A stretch of 64,000 nt of DNA from Alsobacter metallidurans (GCF_014636935.1 NZ_BMES01000001.1:785383-849382); one strand, 5' to 3'. Positions 19,577 through 28,339 are shown, counted from the stretch's first letter. Numbers and translations: made by a program. Notes: a model not told the origin generated them from the letters alone.

Positions 19577-19613
19577 GCGCCCGGCACAGCTCCCCCGAGA
19601 CTGCGCCGGGCGC
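19577..19613 (+). terminator. Possible terminator hairpin after fixK
   Basis: GCGCCCGGC (19577-19585) pairs perfectly with GCCGGGCGC (19605-19613) around a 19-base loop, 38 bases after the fixK stop. There is no T run, so function is uncertain. Confidence 0.35.
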
Positions 19614-19752
19614 CCCGGCCCACGGCTTTTGGCCATGGAACGGTGAACCGGAAGCCGCGACCGTCCGCGGAGACCCCCGCCGCCGGCGGGCCAGTCTGTT
19701 CAGCTTCCGCTGATCACGAGGGTGAATTTGACGCGGGCGTCCCTCGGCGTCA

Positions 19753-19766
19753 TTGATCGAGGTCAA
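19753..19766 (+). promoter_or_regulatory. FixK-box-like site upstream of the AbrB-family gene
   Basis: TTGATCGAGGTCAA matches TTGAT-N4-ATCAA at 9 of 10 conserved bases. It lies 64 bases before the ATG at 19831, the same distance as the site before the lone receiver gene. The 290-base gap from 19540 otherwise holds only the hairpin after fixK. Confidence 0.5.
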
Positions 19767-19830
19767 CGGCGGCGAATTGTTGCCGCGCCCTCTCTTCTCG
19801 CCCTCAACATCCCACCGCCAGACCGCCTCG

Positions 19831-20943
19831 ATGAACAGCGCCGCCGGGCCGAACTTTCGCGCGATTCTGGGCCAGATCGGCCTGATCGCCGCCGCCGCGG
19901 GTGGCGGATGGCTGTGCGATCTGGCCGGCATCCCGGCGCCATGGCTGACAGGGGCCATGCTGGCGACGGCGGCGCTCTCGGCCGCTCACCTCGTGCCCCC
20001 CATGGTGACGCCCATTCGCGAGTTCGCGCTCGTGATCTCGGGCATGAGCATGGGCGCGGCAGTCACGCCCGAATCGCTGGGCGCCTTCGCGGCCTATCCG
20101 GCCAGTCTCGCGATCCTGTTGGTCACGATCTTCGCCGTGGTGGCGGCGTCGGCCGCCGTGCTCGTCCTCTTGTCGGGCTGGACGCTGCCGGACGCCGTTC
20201 TGGCGTCCGCCCCCGGCGCGCTCTCCACCGTTCTGGTGATCGCCGCCGACAGGGGCGCGGACGTGCCGAAGATCGTGGTCGTGCAATTGCTGCGGCTGTT
20301 CGTGCTCGTCGCGATCCTTCCGATGGTGATCGTCTTCGCCGAGCATGGGCAGGCCGGAGCCCCGATCGTTCGTGCGGCCGCTGATGCGCCGGGGCTGGCC
20401 ATCTTCTTCGCCGTGTCGCTCGCTGGCGCCATGCTATTCGAGCGGTTCAGGGTGGCGGGCGCGTTTATTCTGGGGCCGATGGTCGCCACTGCCCTCGTCA
20501 CGGGCCCCGGGCTGATCCATGGCGGCGTGCCGCCTATCTTCTCGCTGATCGGCTTTCTGCTGATCGGAGTGTTCATTGGCCAGCGGTTCAGCGGTCTCGA
20601 GGGCATGACGGTGCTGCGCACCGCGCCGGCGGCCGTGATCTCGTTTGCGGCTTCGCTCGCGATGTCGGCGCTCGGCGCCGTGCTGGTCACCTGGTCCGTC
20701 GGCGTGCCGTTCGGCGAGACCGCCGTGGCCTTCGCCCCCGGCGGATTGGAGGCCATGACGGTGATCGCTTTCGCGCTCGGGCTCGATCCCGTCTATGTCG
20801 GCGTCCACCACCTCGCGCGGTTTCTGCTGATCGGCTTCCTGATCCCGGCCGCGTTCAAGTGGCTGCCGTTCATGCAGCTGCCCGAGAATGGCGCCAGCGC
20901 CCCCGCCGCAAAGGAGCCGTTCGGCCCCGGGGAGCGGCCCTGA
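19831..20943 (+). CDS. AbrB-family integral membrane protein
   Basis: A 371-residue membrane protein with about ten hydrophobic segments in two related halves. Typical motifs are LCDLAGIPAPWLTGAML near the start, SAPGALSTVLVIAADRGADV in the middle, FILGPMVATAL, and AFAPGGLEAMTVIAFALGLDPVYVGVHH near the end. This is the PF05145 family (AbrB, once called ammonia monooxygenase-like); its transport function is not established. It is unrelated to the DNA-binding AbrB of Bacillus. ATG at 19831 starts directly before the first helix; a TTG at 19753 falls within a FixK-like box and is rejected. The upstream box suggests oxygen control. Confidence 0.85.
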   Translation: MNSAAGPNFRAILGQIGLIAAAAGGGWLCDLAGIPAPWLTGAMLATAALSAAHLVPPMVTPIREFALVISGMSMGAAVTPESLGAFAAYPASLAILLVTIFAVVAASAAVLVLLSGWTLPDAVLASAPGALSTVLVIAADRGADVPKIVVVQLLRLFVLVAILPMVIVFAEHGQAGAPIVRAAADAPGLAIFFAVSLAGAMLFERFRVAGAFILGPMVATALVTGPGLIHGGVPPIFSLIGFLLIGVFIGQRFSGLEGMTVLRTAPAAVISFAASLAMSALGAVLVTWSVGVPFGETAVAFAPGGLEAMTVIAFALGLDPVYVGVHHLARFLLIGFLIPAAFKWLPFMQLPENGASAPAAKEPFGPGERP

Positions 20944-20947
20944 AGGG

Positions 20948-22393
20948 CTAGACCTTCACGCCGATCCGCAAACCGCCCCAGTGCCGGCCGCGCACCCTGA
21001 TCGGAGCGCTGACGTCCTTCATCAACGCGAAGATGCCGCCGCCCATGTCGCGGCGATAGGTCTGCACCAGGAACCGCTTGGTGTTCTGCCCGGCCGAGAG
21101 GCCGGTGCGATCGTTGAAGATGCGCCGGTTGCGGCAGTTCGCCGTGTTCCACACCGGATCGGGGCTCAAGGGCTTCGAGAACACCCGGTTGTGCGTCGGC
21201 AGGTAGCCGTTCCGATCCACAGCCGCGCAGAATACGATCCGAGGATCGACCTGCAGCGCCGGCTCTTGCAGCGCCGGGAGCAGCCGGTCCGTCAGCGTGG
21301 TGAAACGTGTCAGGTGCTGGAGAGGGTTGGAGCCCGGAATGGGCCGGTAGTCCGTGTCGAATAAGGCTTCAAGCGAAATCGACCCGTCTGTGAGCGCCTT
21401 CTCGAACACCGCCGCGATCGCGGCGGCGGTCTCCTGTGCGGCCGTGATCAATCGGCTGTCCTTGGCCTGGACAGCCGAACCGGCGATGTACTCCACCAGA
21501 TCCTGGCTGGTCTTCACCAGGCAATCGATCCGTCGCGACGCATCCGCGTAGCTGGCCTTTGAAGCGTCCATGTCGGCCAGAACCGAGTCGAGCTGGTCGA
21601 TGACGTTTCCGCAGACGCGGATGTTCTCGTTCACCGGGGCCGTCACCCCGTCGATGTCTTCCACGAGGCGGTGGACCCGGCGACCGAATTCGTCGAAGGC
21701 CGCCAACCGCTCGGAGATGGTTTCGTTGTGCGCCGTGGCGGCCCGGGCTTTTTCCTCGCTGTCGCGGCTTTGCCGCGCGAGGCGCTCGATGGTTTCGGCC
21801 AGCGCTGTCAGCTGCCTCGCGTTCTCGGCCGTGGCGGCGCGTGTCTGCTCTGCGAGGTCCTTCACGGCGTTCGCGATCACCGCGAACCCCCGTCCGGCAG
21901 CGCCGCTTCGCGCCGCCTCGACGCCCGCATTGATGGAAATGAGCTGGATCTCGCGCGCCACCGAGTTGATGGAGGCGCTCGATTCCGAGACCCGCTGAAC
22001 GGTTTCCGTCGCTTCCTCCAGGATGCTGGAAAACCGCGTTGCCGCCTCGGCGAGTGTCGCTACGTTTGTGCGCGCCCCGTTGAGCCCCTCCCGGATCGCG
22101 CCGGTCGCGACCGAGAGTCCCTCCCGCACCGCAACAGCGGAGCCCTGGGCGCGCTCGGCGGAGGCTGAGATGGTCTCGTTCGCCTGGATCATCTGTTCGG
22201 CGGCCACCGCGACATCGTTGATCCGCGCAGCCTTGGAGAAGACGCTTCGGACAACGTCATTCACGCTTCCGGCGATGTCCACGATCTCGCCGAGCTGGTC
22301 GATCCTGTCCGACAGGCCATGGATGAACTCGGCCGCCTTGTCGCCGTCCATGGTGTCAGCTGCGCCTGGGGGGCGGGCGTTGGCAATGTTCAC
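20948..22393 (-). CDS. Soluble methyl-accepting chemotaxis-like receptor with C-terminal sensor domain
   Basis: About 481 residues without a membrane helix. The N-terminal two thirds is a coiled coil with the receptor hairpin tip IQLISINAGVEAARSGAAGRGFAVIANAVKDLAEQT, given here in parts because it diverges from the canonical tip. The C-terminal 130 residues (DYRPIPGSNPLQH, DRNGYLPTHN, CRNRRIFNDRTGL, YRRDMGGGIFALM) look like a conserved Cache-like ligand domain. The sensor is therefore at the C-terminus, the reverse of classical receptors. I prefer GTG at 22393, which follows CCGGGAGA; ATG at 22462 or 22351 are alternatives. It is convergent with the AbrB-family gene, only 4 bases away. Confidence 0.82.
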   Translation of the reverse strand: MNIANARPPGAADTMDGDKAAEFIHGLSDRIDQLGEIVDIAGSVNDVVRSVFSKAARINDVAVAAEQMIQANETISASAERAQGSAVAVREGLSVATGAIREGLNGARTNVATLAEAATRFSSILEEATETVQRVSESSASINSVAREIQLISINAGVEAARSGAAGRGFAVIANAVKDLAEQTRAATAENARQLTALAETIERLARQSRDSEEKARAATAHNETISERLAAFDEFGRRVHRLVEDIDGVTAPVNENIRVCGNVIDQLDSVLADMDASKASYADASRRIDCLVKTSQDLVEYIAGSAVQAKDSRLITAAQETAAAIAAVFEKALTDGSISLEALFDTDYRPIPGSNPLQHLTRFTTLTDRLLPALQEPALQVDPRIVFCAAVDRNGYLPTHNRVFSKPLSPDPVWNTANCRNRRIFNDRTGLSAGQNTKRFLVQTYRRDMGGGIFALMKDVSAPIRVRGRHWGGLRIGVKV

Positions 22394-22563
22394 GAGCGTC
22401 AATCTCCCGGCTGCAACAGGGTAAGTGTGCGCGAATGTGATTAACGGAAGCTGAAAATACAACCGACGAGCTAGTCTTTGTTTACCTTGTCTAAGCCAAG
22501 GTGGAACTCTCGCACCAGCGGGACGCTTGAACTAAGCTGCGCGAGCGAATCAAGGAGACTGTG

Positions 22564-22827
22564 ATGCGGGAGTTGTTCGTGTTGGGCGTCGTGGCGCTGG
22601 GCTTGGGCGCATGCGCATCCCCGCCGGTCATCAGCCAGCCCTTGATCTCGCTCGACGGCGAGTTTCGCGGTCCCGTTGTAGCGCAGCGCGGCGTGCCGAT
22701 TTCGGTTCGCTACCAGGGCTACTGCGAAAGCCGCCCGCACCGCTGGCATCACGGCTGGTATCGCGCCTATACGCCCGCCCCGTGCGAGACCATCACGCGC
22801 CGCGCGACCGTGCGCGCGCTTTACTGA
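22564..22827 (+). CDS. Small lipoprotein of unknown function
   Basis: 87 residues. A short signal sequence (MRELFVLGVVALGLGACASP) ends in a lipobox LGAC, so Cys17 should be lipidated. The mature part is rich in His, Arg, Tyr and Trp (RPHRWHHGWYRAY), with two more cysteines. AAGGAG (22552-22557) is well placed for ATG at 22564; GTG at 22561 is the adjacent alternative. I recognise no family. A metal- or surface-binding role would be speculation. Confidence 0.75.
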   Translation: MRELFVLGVVALGLGACASPPVISQPLISLDGEFRGPVVAQRGVPISVRYQGYCESRPHRWHHGWYRAYTPAPCETITRRATVRALY

Positions 22828-22899
22828 CGCGTCGCGAGACCCTGACGGATCTTTCGAAGCACTGCATCGTTCTCGTGCACAATCGCCCGAGGATGCAGC

Positions 22900-25203
22900 G
22901 TGCTTTTCTTCCGCCGTCGTGAACCAGCATCCCGCCGATCATTACCCGCCTTACTCGCAACCGGTCTGACGCTGGCGTTCGCCGGTGCGGCATGGGCGGC
23001 GTCCGGGCCCGGTGGATCGGGTCCGTCAGAATCACTTTTCATCGCCCAGGTGCTGGTGCTCATCGTGGTGGGCCGCCTGCTCGGCGAGGCCATGCAGCGG
23101 ATCGGGCAGCCGGCCGTGATGGGCCAGCTGATCGCCGGCATCATCCTCGGTCCGTCCGTGTTTGGCGCGTTGCTGCCTGATTGGCAGCACGCCCTGTTTC
23201 CGGCGTCGCGAGAGCAGAAGGCGATGATCGACGCCGTGTCGCAGCTCGGCATCATGCTGTTGCTGCTGCTTACCGGCATGGAGACAGATCTCGGGCTGGT
23301 CCGGAAGGTGAGGCGGGCAGCCTTCAGCGTCTCGGTCGCGGGCGTCGCCGTGCCCTTCGCGTGCGGGTTTGCGCTGGGTGAGTTCCTGCCCGACGCCATG
23401 CTGCCCCGGCCCGAGCTTCGGCTGATCACCTCGCTTTTTCTCGGTACAGCCCTGTCGATCTCCTCCGTCAAGATCGTCGCCATGGTGGTGCGGGAAATGA
23501 ACTTCCTGCGCCGGAACATAGGGCAGGTGATTGTCGCCTCCGCGATCATCGATGACACGATCGGCTGGATCATCATCGCGCTCACCTTCGGCATCGCGCT
23601 GCATGGCTCGTTCGAGTTCGCCTCCTTGGCCAAGAGCGTGGTCGGGACATTGGTGTTTCTGGCCGTCAGCCTGACGATCGGCCGGCGTCTCGTCTTCATG
23701 GCGATCCGCTGGGCCAACGACAACTTCGTCAGCGACATGCCGGTCATTTCGGTGATCCTCGTGATCACCGGCGTCATGGCTCTCATCACCAATGCGATCG
23801 GCGTCCATACAGTCCTGGGCGCTTTCGTGGCCGGCGTGCTGGTCGGGCAGTCTCCGATCCTTACGCGTCACATCGAGGAGGAACTGCGCGGCCTGATTGT
23901 GGCGCTGTTCATGCCCGTGTTCTTTGGCCTTGCGGGCCTGGGAGCCGATCTCACCATCCTGGCCAATCCTAACATCGCGCTCCTGACGGCCGGCCTCGTG
24001 CTGATCGCCAGCGTCGGCAAGTTCGGCGGCGCCTTTGTGGGCGGGTGGTTTGGTGGACTGGGCCGCGCGGAGTCGATTGCGCTTGGGTGCGGCATGAATG
24101 CCCGCGGCTCGACGGAGGTCATCGTCGCCTCCATCGGATTGTCGATGGGCGCGCTCAGCCAGGATCTCTTCACCATGATCGTCGCCATGGCGGTGCTCAC
24201 CACTATGGCGATGCCGCCGATGCTCCGATGGGCGCTGCGCCGACTGCCGCTGACGCCCGAGGAGGCCGAGCGGATCGATCGCGAGACGTTCGAAGCACAG
24301 GGATTCATTCCCCGCCTGGAGCGCCTGCTGGTCGGCGCGGACGAAAGCGCCAGTGGACGCCTGGCGTCGCGGGTCGCGGGCCTCCTGGCCGGCGCGCGCG
24401 GCCTGCCCGTCACGATTCTCCGGCTTGGCGAGGGACGCGCGAGCGGCCCCGTTCCATCTGAAGCCGCGCTGGCCAATGACGTCGGCGCCGAAGCCGTCGT
24501 CAGGAAGGCCGCCGCGGTGGCGTCGGACGATCCCGATCGCGACCCCGTCCTGCTCGACGTGGACGTGACCATGCGTGACGCGGACACGGTGGGTCAGGCT
24601 GGGGAAATCGTCGCGGCGGAAGCCGCCAAGGGCTACGATCTCCTCATCGCCGGCCTGGAGCCAACCTTGCGTTCAAAGGGCGGACTCGACGCCCGGGTCA
24701 GCGACGTAGCGCTGAGTTTCAGCGGACCGCTGGCGCTGGTCAGCGCCCGTGGATCGCACGTCGATGAGCCGTTGCGCGGCGACCTCAACATCCTGGTGGC
24801 CGTGACCGGCACCGAAGTGTCTCGCCGCGGCGCCGAAGTCGCGCTCGCGCTCGCGCGCGCGCACCGGAGCCAATTGACAGCCCTGTTCGTGCCGGGGGCG
24901 CACAACACCAAGGCGCGTCGCCGGCGCTTCCGCGCCTTGCGGGGCCAGAACGAGGCTATCTTGAAAGACATCGTCGAACTCGGAGACAAGTTCGGCGTCC
25001 CGGTTCGGACGGCGGTGCGCGTCAACATGAGCGCCGAGGCCGCGATCCTGCGGCAGGCACGAATCGGCGGCCACAGCCTGATCGTTCTCGGAGTGAGCAA
25101 GCGGCCTGGCGACGTGGTCAGCTTCGGCCATGTTGCGGGCGCGCTGCTGGAAGACAGCGATCGCTCGCTCGTGCTTGTCGCGAGCGGCGCGGCCGCCTCC
25201 TGA
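22900..25203 (+). CDS. CPA2-type cation:proton antiporter with C-terminal UspA-like domains
   Basis: A 767-residue inner-membrane protein. After a signal-like N-terminus it has about twelve helices (roughly 45-440) with Kef-type motifs GQLIAGIILGPSVFG, ASAIIDDTIGWIII (the acidic pair expected for transport) and NARGSTEVIVASIGLS. No TrkA/RCK domain follows. The C-terminal 300 residues contain a universal-stress-protein-like fold, clearest at LNILVAVTGTEVSRRGAEVALALARAH and LIVLGVSKRPGD. It probably exchanges K+ or Na+ for protons under control of a nucleotide-binding tail. The start is GTG at 22900. A strong terminator follows. Confidence 0.88.
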   Translation: MLFFRRREPASRRSLPALLATGLTLAFAGAAWAASGPGGSGPSESLFIAQVLVLIVVGRLLGEAMQRIGQPAVMGQLIAGIILGPSVFGALLPDWQHALFPASREQKAMIDAVSQLGIMLLLLLTGMETDLGLVRKVRRAAFSVSVAGVAVPFACGFALGEFLPDAMLPRPELRLITSLFLGTALSISSVKIVAMVVREMNFLRRNIGQVIVASAIIDDTIGWIIIALTFGIALHGSFEFASLAKSVVGTLVFLAVSLTIGRRLVFMAIRWANDNFVSDMPVISVILVITGVMALITNAIGVHTVLGAFVAGVLVGQSPILTRHIEEELRGLIVALFMPVFFGLAGLGADLTILANPNIALLTAGLVLIASVGKFGGAFVGGWFGGLGRAESIALGCGMNARGSTEVIVASIGLSMGALSQDLFTMIVAMAVLTTMAMPPMLRWALRRLPLTPEEAERIDRETFEAQGFIPRLERLLVGADESASGRLASRVAGLLAGARGLPVTILRLGEGRASGPVPSEAALANDVGAEAVVRKAAAVASDDPDRDPVLLDVDVTMRDADTVGQAGEIVAAEAAKGYDLLIAGLEPTLRSKGGLDARVSDVALSFSGPLALVSARGSHVDEPLRGDLNILVAVTGTEVSRRGAEVALALARAHRSQLTALFVPGAHNTKARRRRFRALRGQNEAILKDIVELGDKFGVPVRTAVRVNMSAEAAILRQARIGGHSLIVLGVSKRPGDVVSFGHVAGALLEDSDRSLVLVASGAAAS

Positions 25204-25216
25204 TCACACGAAAAAA

Positions 25217-25246
25217 GCCCCTGCAGATGGTGACACCTGCAGGGGC
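25217..25246 (+). terminator. Rho-independent terminator after the antiporter gene
   Basis: GCCCCTGCAG (25217-25226) pairs perfectly with CTGCAGGGGC (25237-25246). An A run precedes it and CTTTG follows, 14 bases after the stop codon. Confidence 0.85.
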
Positions 25247-25354
25247 CTTTGCGCATCTTGGAGGGGGCATTCCTGTGATGCGCCCGAATAACGCCGGCCA
25301 GGATCGCCGGTTCCGGGCTGCCGGTAATTTTTTGCCACGCCGGGGGCTTGAGGT

Positions 25355-25678
25355 TTAGCGGCAGAGTTCGAGAACGCGGTCCGTGACCGTCAGGACCTTG
25401 CCGTCGTCGAAGTCGATGCCGTCCAGCACGCATTCCTCCTGTCGGGAGTTGATCAGGCGGAGCCGGTGCTTGCCGTCCGAGACCCATCGCAGCATGCGAT
25501 CCTCCCCGAAGCGAATCGCTCGCCCTTCCAGGTGATCGGGGCCCCAATCGCGTCCATGCGACACCTGCACCGCCGCAATCGGCTGGCGCGTCTTGTTGAC
25601 GATCCGCAGCGACCCAGCATGGCCAACCGTGGAGGTCACGACGAGAAGGAGTGCGGCTGAGATGAGGGACTTCTGCAC
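25355..25678 (-). CDS. Small exported protein of unknown function
   Basis: About 107 residues from a GTG at 25678. The N-terminus QKSLISAALLLVVTSTVGHAG is a clear Sec signal peptide with a VGHAG cleavage region. The mature part is about 85 residues (LRIVNKTRQPIAAVQVSH, DDGKVLTVTD) and looks like a small beta-sandwich, with two cysteines near the end that could pair. I do not recognise the family. In-frame ATGs at 25732 and 25828 would bury the signal peptide inside the protein, so the GTG is preferred. Confidence 0.65.
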   Translation of the reverse strand: MQKSLISAALLLVVTSTVGHAGSLRIVNKTRQPIAAVQVSHGRDWGPDHLEGRAIRFGEDRMLRWVSDGKHRLRLINSRQEECVLDGIDFDDGKVLTVTDRVLELCR

Positions 25679-25828
25679 GGTTGGGCGTTCCAGGTTGACC
25701 AAATGCGGCGCTGCCGCTGCAAACGACATCATCGTGGCGGCTCGGTGGCGGCGCGCAGCAGACCGAGTCGCCGTGACGAAATGAAGCTCCTCAGCCAAAG
25801 GCGCAACCATTGGGTGTATAAACGCCAA

Positions 25829-25928
25829 TGAGCAGCATGGAACTACTGGCCTATATGCAAATCGCTCTATGCAATTAAATCAAGTAAAGCTACATTGCGC
25901 TCGCTGAAAAATAAACACGGAGCACATC
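25829..25928 (+). promoter_or_regulatory. AT-rich promoter region of the first mucR gene
   Basis: This 100-base stretch is strikingly AT-rich for the genome (for example GCAATTAAATCAAGTAAAGC). TATGCAA occurs twice, at 25854-25860 and 25868-25874, 14 bases apart. MucR proteins bind AT-rich promoters with T-rich steps and often repress their own gene, so autoregulation is a fair inference. Confidence 0.4.
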
Positions 25929-26396
25929 GTGTCTGAGAACAGCGATATGGTCATAGATCTCGTCGCGGACATCGTGTCCGCATATGTATCAAACAACAAG
26001 CTCTCTCGTGAAGAGTTGACCGCTCTGATCGGTAGCGTTCACCAAGCCATGACGGCTGTGGCGACGGGCCGCGTCGAGGAGCCGGCGGAAGAGCTTCGTC
26101 CTGCGGTTCCGATCAAGAAGTCGGTGACCCCGGACTACATCGTCTGCCTGGAGGATGGCAAGACGTTCAAGTCGCTCAAGCGCCACCTGTCGACAAAATA
26201 CGGCATGACGCCCGCGGAGTATCGCTCACGCTGGGGACTTCCCGCCGACTACCCGATGGTGGCGCCGAACTACGCGGCGTCCCGCTCTCAGCTTGCCAAG
26301 AGCATGGGGCTGGGTCAGGCCCGCCGCAAGGTTGCGCCCGCGCCGGCTCCTACGCCGGCCAAGCGTGGCCGCAAGCCAAAGGCCGCTGCCGAGTGA
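25929..26396 (+). CDS. mucR: MucR/Ros-family transcriptional regulator
   Basis: 155 residues. The N-terminal oligomerisation part (DLVADIVSAYVSNNKLSREEL) is followed by the Ros/MucR domain with IVCLEDGKTFKSLKRHL, MTPAEYRSRWGLP and DYPMVAPNYAASRSQLAKSMGLG. Compared with Ros, the zinc ligands are only partly kept: Cys73 and His86 are present, the second cysteine is Asp76, and the last histidine position is Lys90/Tyr91. The tail is basic (KRGRKPK). MucR proteins act as H-NS-like silencers of surface and symbiosis or virulence genes. The start is GTG after a CGGAGC ribosome site. A close paralogue lies at 53530. Confidence 0.93.
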   Translation: MSENSDMVIDLVADIVSAYVSNNKLSREELTALIGSVHQAMTAVATGRVEEPAEELRPAVPIKKSVTPDYIVCLEDGKTFKSLKRHLSTKYGMTPAEYRSRWGLPADYPMVAPNYAASRSQLAKSMGLGQARRKVAPAPAPTPAKRGRKPKAAAE

Positions 26397-26538
26397 TCCT
26401 CAGCGCCCCTCCAGGGGGCGGTGGCGCACAGGAAAGATCCGCAGCGCGTGCCTGCGCCGCTTGCGGCGCTTCGCTGTGGGGCGTCGGGAACCACGGCCAG
26501 TCCTCCGCATTGGTCCTAGCCTTTGCTGGAGAGCGCCC

Positions 26539-26688
26539 ATGACGTCCCTTCTCCCCGCAGCCTTCGCGGCCATGGCCGCGCCGCTCGTGACATTGTTCCT
26601 GGTGCTCATGGTGGCCAGGGCCTGGGATGCTCACCGCTCACAACCGGCGCGCGTGCGCGTCGTGAACCGAGCCAGGCAGCGGCGCTAG
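26539..26688 (+). CDS. Small single-helix membrane protein (hypothetical)
   Basis: 49 residues: MTSLLPAAFAAMAAPLVTLF and on to a basic tail ending NRARQRR. One membrane helix covers about residues 5-27. GGAG sits 8 bases before the ATG. The inside-positive tail and codon use look protein-like, but I know no family and the ORF is short, so this is tentative. It lies between mucR and the molybdenum hydroxylase genes. The 142 bases before it hold only a GC-rich hairpin (CGCCCCT/AGGGGGCG, about 26403-26420). Confidence 0.4.
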   Translation: MTSLLPAAFAAMAAPLVTLFLVLMVARAWDAHRSQPARVRVVNRARQRR

Positions 26689-26795
26689 GCGCTGCATTTC
26701 GCCTCAGGAACCATTGCGCGAAACTCCGGTTGAACCCTCCGAACGGCGACGAGCTACAAAGGCCGCGCCGACAGGACCTCAATCGGAGAGATGCC

Positions 26796-27329
26796 GTGAG
26801 CCCGTCTGCTGCAGACGCGTCCGCAAGCGTGGGCGCCATTCCGATCCGAATCACGATCAACGGCGAGAGCCACGCTCTGCAGGTTGAGCCATGGACCACG
26901 TTGCTGGACCTGCTCCGTCTCCACCTCGACCTGACCGGCACGAAGAAAGGCTGCGATCACGGCCAGTGCGGCGCCTGCACGGTGCTGGTCGACGGCAAGC
27001 GGATCAACTCCTGCCTGACGCTCGCCGTCATGAAGGACGGCTCCGAAGTCACCACCATCGAGGGCCTTGCTCAGAACGGTGACCTGCACCCCGTTCAGGC
27101 AGCTTTCGTGGAGTATGACGCTTTCCAATGCGGCTACTGCACGCCAGGCCAGATCTGCTCAGCCGTTGGCCTGATCAACGAAGGTCATGCTCAATCTCGT
27201 GAGGAGATCCGCGAGTTGATGAGCGGCAACATCTGCCGGTGCGGCGCCTATGTGAACATCGTCGACGCCGTCGAGCACGCAATGGCGCATCGGCGCCAGT
27301 CCCCGCGGAACCCGGAGGCGCGCTCATGA
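26796..27329 (+). CDS. Aldehyde oxidoreductase, [2Fe-2S] subunit (PaoA-like)
   Basis: 177 residues. The N-terminal ferredoxin domain has [17 protein letters not shown] plus a later Cys, binding the first [2Fe-2S] cluster. The C-terminal domain has [10 protein letters not shown] and GNICRCGAY for the second. This is the small subunit of the xanthine dehydrogenase/aldehyde oxidase family. The closest layout is E. coli PaoABC, but no twin-arginine leader is seen, so a cytoplasmic location is likely. The start is GTG at 26796 after CGGAGAG; the nearby ATG at 26791 is out of frame. The stop overlaps the next start (ATGA). Confidence 0.92.
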   Translation: MSPSAADASASVGAIPIRITINGESHALQVEPWTTLLDLLRLHLDLTGTKKGCDHGQCGACTVLVDGKRINSCLTLAVMKDGSEVTTIEGLAQNGDLHPVQAAFVEYDAFQCGYCTPGQICSAVGLINEGHAQSREEIRELMSGNICRCGAYVNIVDAVEHAMAHRRQSPRNPEARS

Positions 27330-28339
27330 ACCGCTTTTCCTATGTGCGCGCCGCCTCCGCCGCCGAGGCCGTCCGAGAGTTGGCGGATCCTGCAGCCCGG
27401 ATCATCGCAGGCGGCACAAACCTTCTCGACCTGATGAAATATGCCGTCGAGAAGCCAACCCGCCTCGTCGACATCACCCATCTGCCGCTCGCCACGATCG
27501 AGGATGCGCCGGGTGGAGGCGTCCGCATTGGCGCGCTCGTCACCAATGCGGCGCTCGCGTATGACGACCGCATCGCCCGTGACTATCCGTTGCTTTCCAG
27601 CGCCCTCTTGGCCGGCGCGTCGCCGCAATTGCGCAACGCCGCCACCACGGGCGGAAACCTGCTGCAGCGGACGCGCTGCTACTATTTCTATGACCCCGCC
27701 ACGCCTTGCAACAAGCGCGAGCCCGGGTCCGGCTGTTCGGCGATTGGCGGGCTCAACCGCATCCACGCGATCCTGGGCGCGAGCGAAAACTGCATCGCGA
27801 CTCATCCCTCCGACATGTGCGTCGCTCTGGCGGCCCTGGAGGCCGTGATCCACGTCGAGGGTCCGGACGGCGCCCGCGCCATCCCGATGGCCGACTTCCA
27901 CCGGTTGCCTGGTGATTCTCCCGAGATCGACACGACGCTCCGGCAGGGCGAGTTGATCACATCCGTCGAGCTGCCGCCGCCGGCGTTCGGCCAGAACCAC
28001 ACCTACCTCAAGCTCCGCGACCGCCTGTCCTACGCGTTCGCGCTCGTGTCGGTGGCGGTTGGACTGAACATCGAGGGCGGAACGATCAAAAAGGCCCGGA
28101 TGGCGCTGGGCGGGGTCGCCCATAAGCCCTGGCGCAAGCCGGAAGCCGAACAGGCGCTGGAAGGCCAGGCGCCCACGCTCGAGAACTTCGGCCGCGCGGC
28201 CGAACTGCTGCTCCAAGGAGCGCGGGGCCACGGCCACAACGACTTCAAGATCGAGCTTGCCCGAAGGGCCATCGGCCGGGCGCTCAGCCAAGCCGCCGAG
28301 GCACGCCCGCAGTCGCAGACCGACAAGCGCATCCGCTAA
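27326..28339 (+). CDS. Aldehyde oxidoreductase, FAD subunit with extra Fe-S site (PaoB-like)
   Basis: 337 residues. The FAD-binding PCMH domain has IIAGGTNLLDLMKY and NAATTGGNLLQRTRC; the C-terminal CO-dehydrogenase flavoprotein domain ends near 320. An insertion holds Cys118, Cys128, Cys137 and Cys156 (RCYYFYDPATPCNKREPGSG, then GCSAI and ENCIA). This matches the extra [4Fe-4S]-binding segment of E. coli PaoB and 4-hydroxybenzoyl-CoA reductase. It passes electrons from the molybdenum site to the final acceptor. ATG at 27326 overlaps the previous stop by 4 bases, so the two are translationally coupled. Confidence 0.92.
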   Translation: MNRFSYVRAASAAEAVRELADPAARIIAGGTNLLDLMKYAVEKPTRLVDITHLPLATIEDAPGGGVRIGALVTNAALAYDDRIARDYPLLSSALLAGASPQLRNAATTGGNLLQRTRCYYFYDPATPCNKREPGSGCSAIGGLNRIHAILGASENCIATHPSDMCVALAALEAVIHVEGPDGARAIPMADFHRLPGDSPEIDTTLRQGELITSVELPPPAFGQNHTYLKLRDRLSYAFALVSVAVGLNIEGGTIKKARMALGGVAHKPWRKPEAEQALEGQAPTLENFGRAAELLLQGARGHGHNDFKIELARRAIGRALSQAAEARPQSQTDKRIR

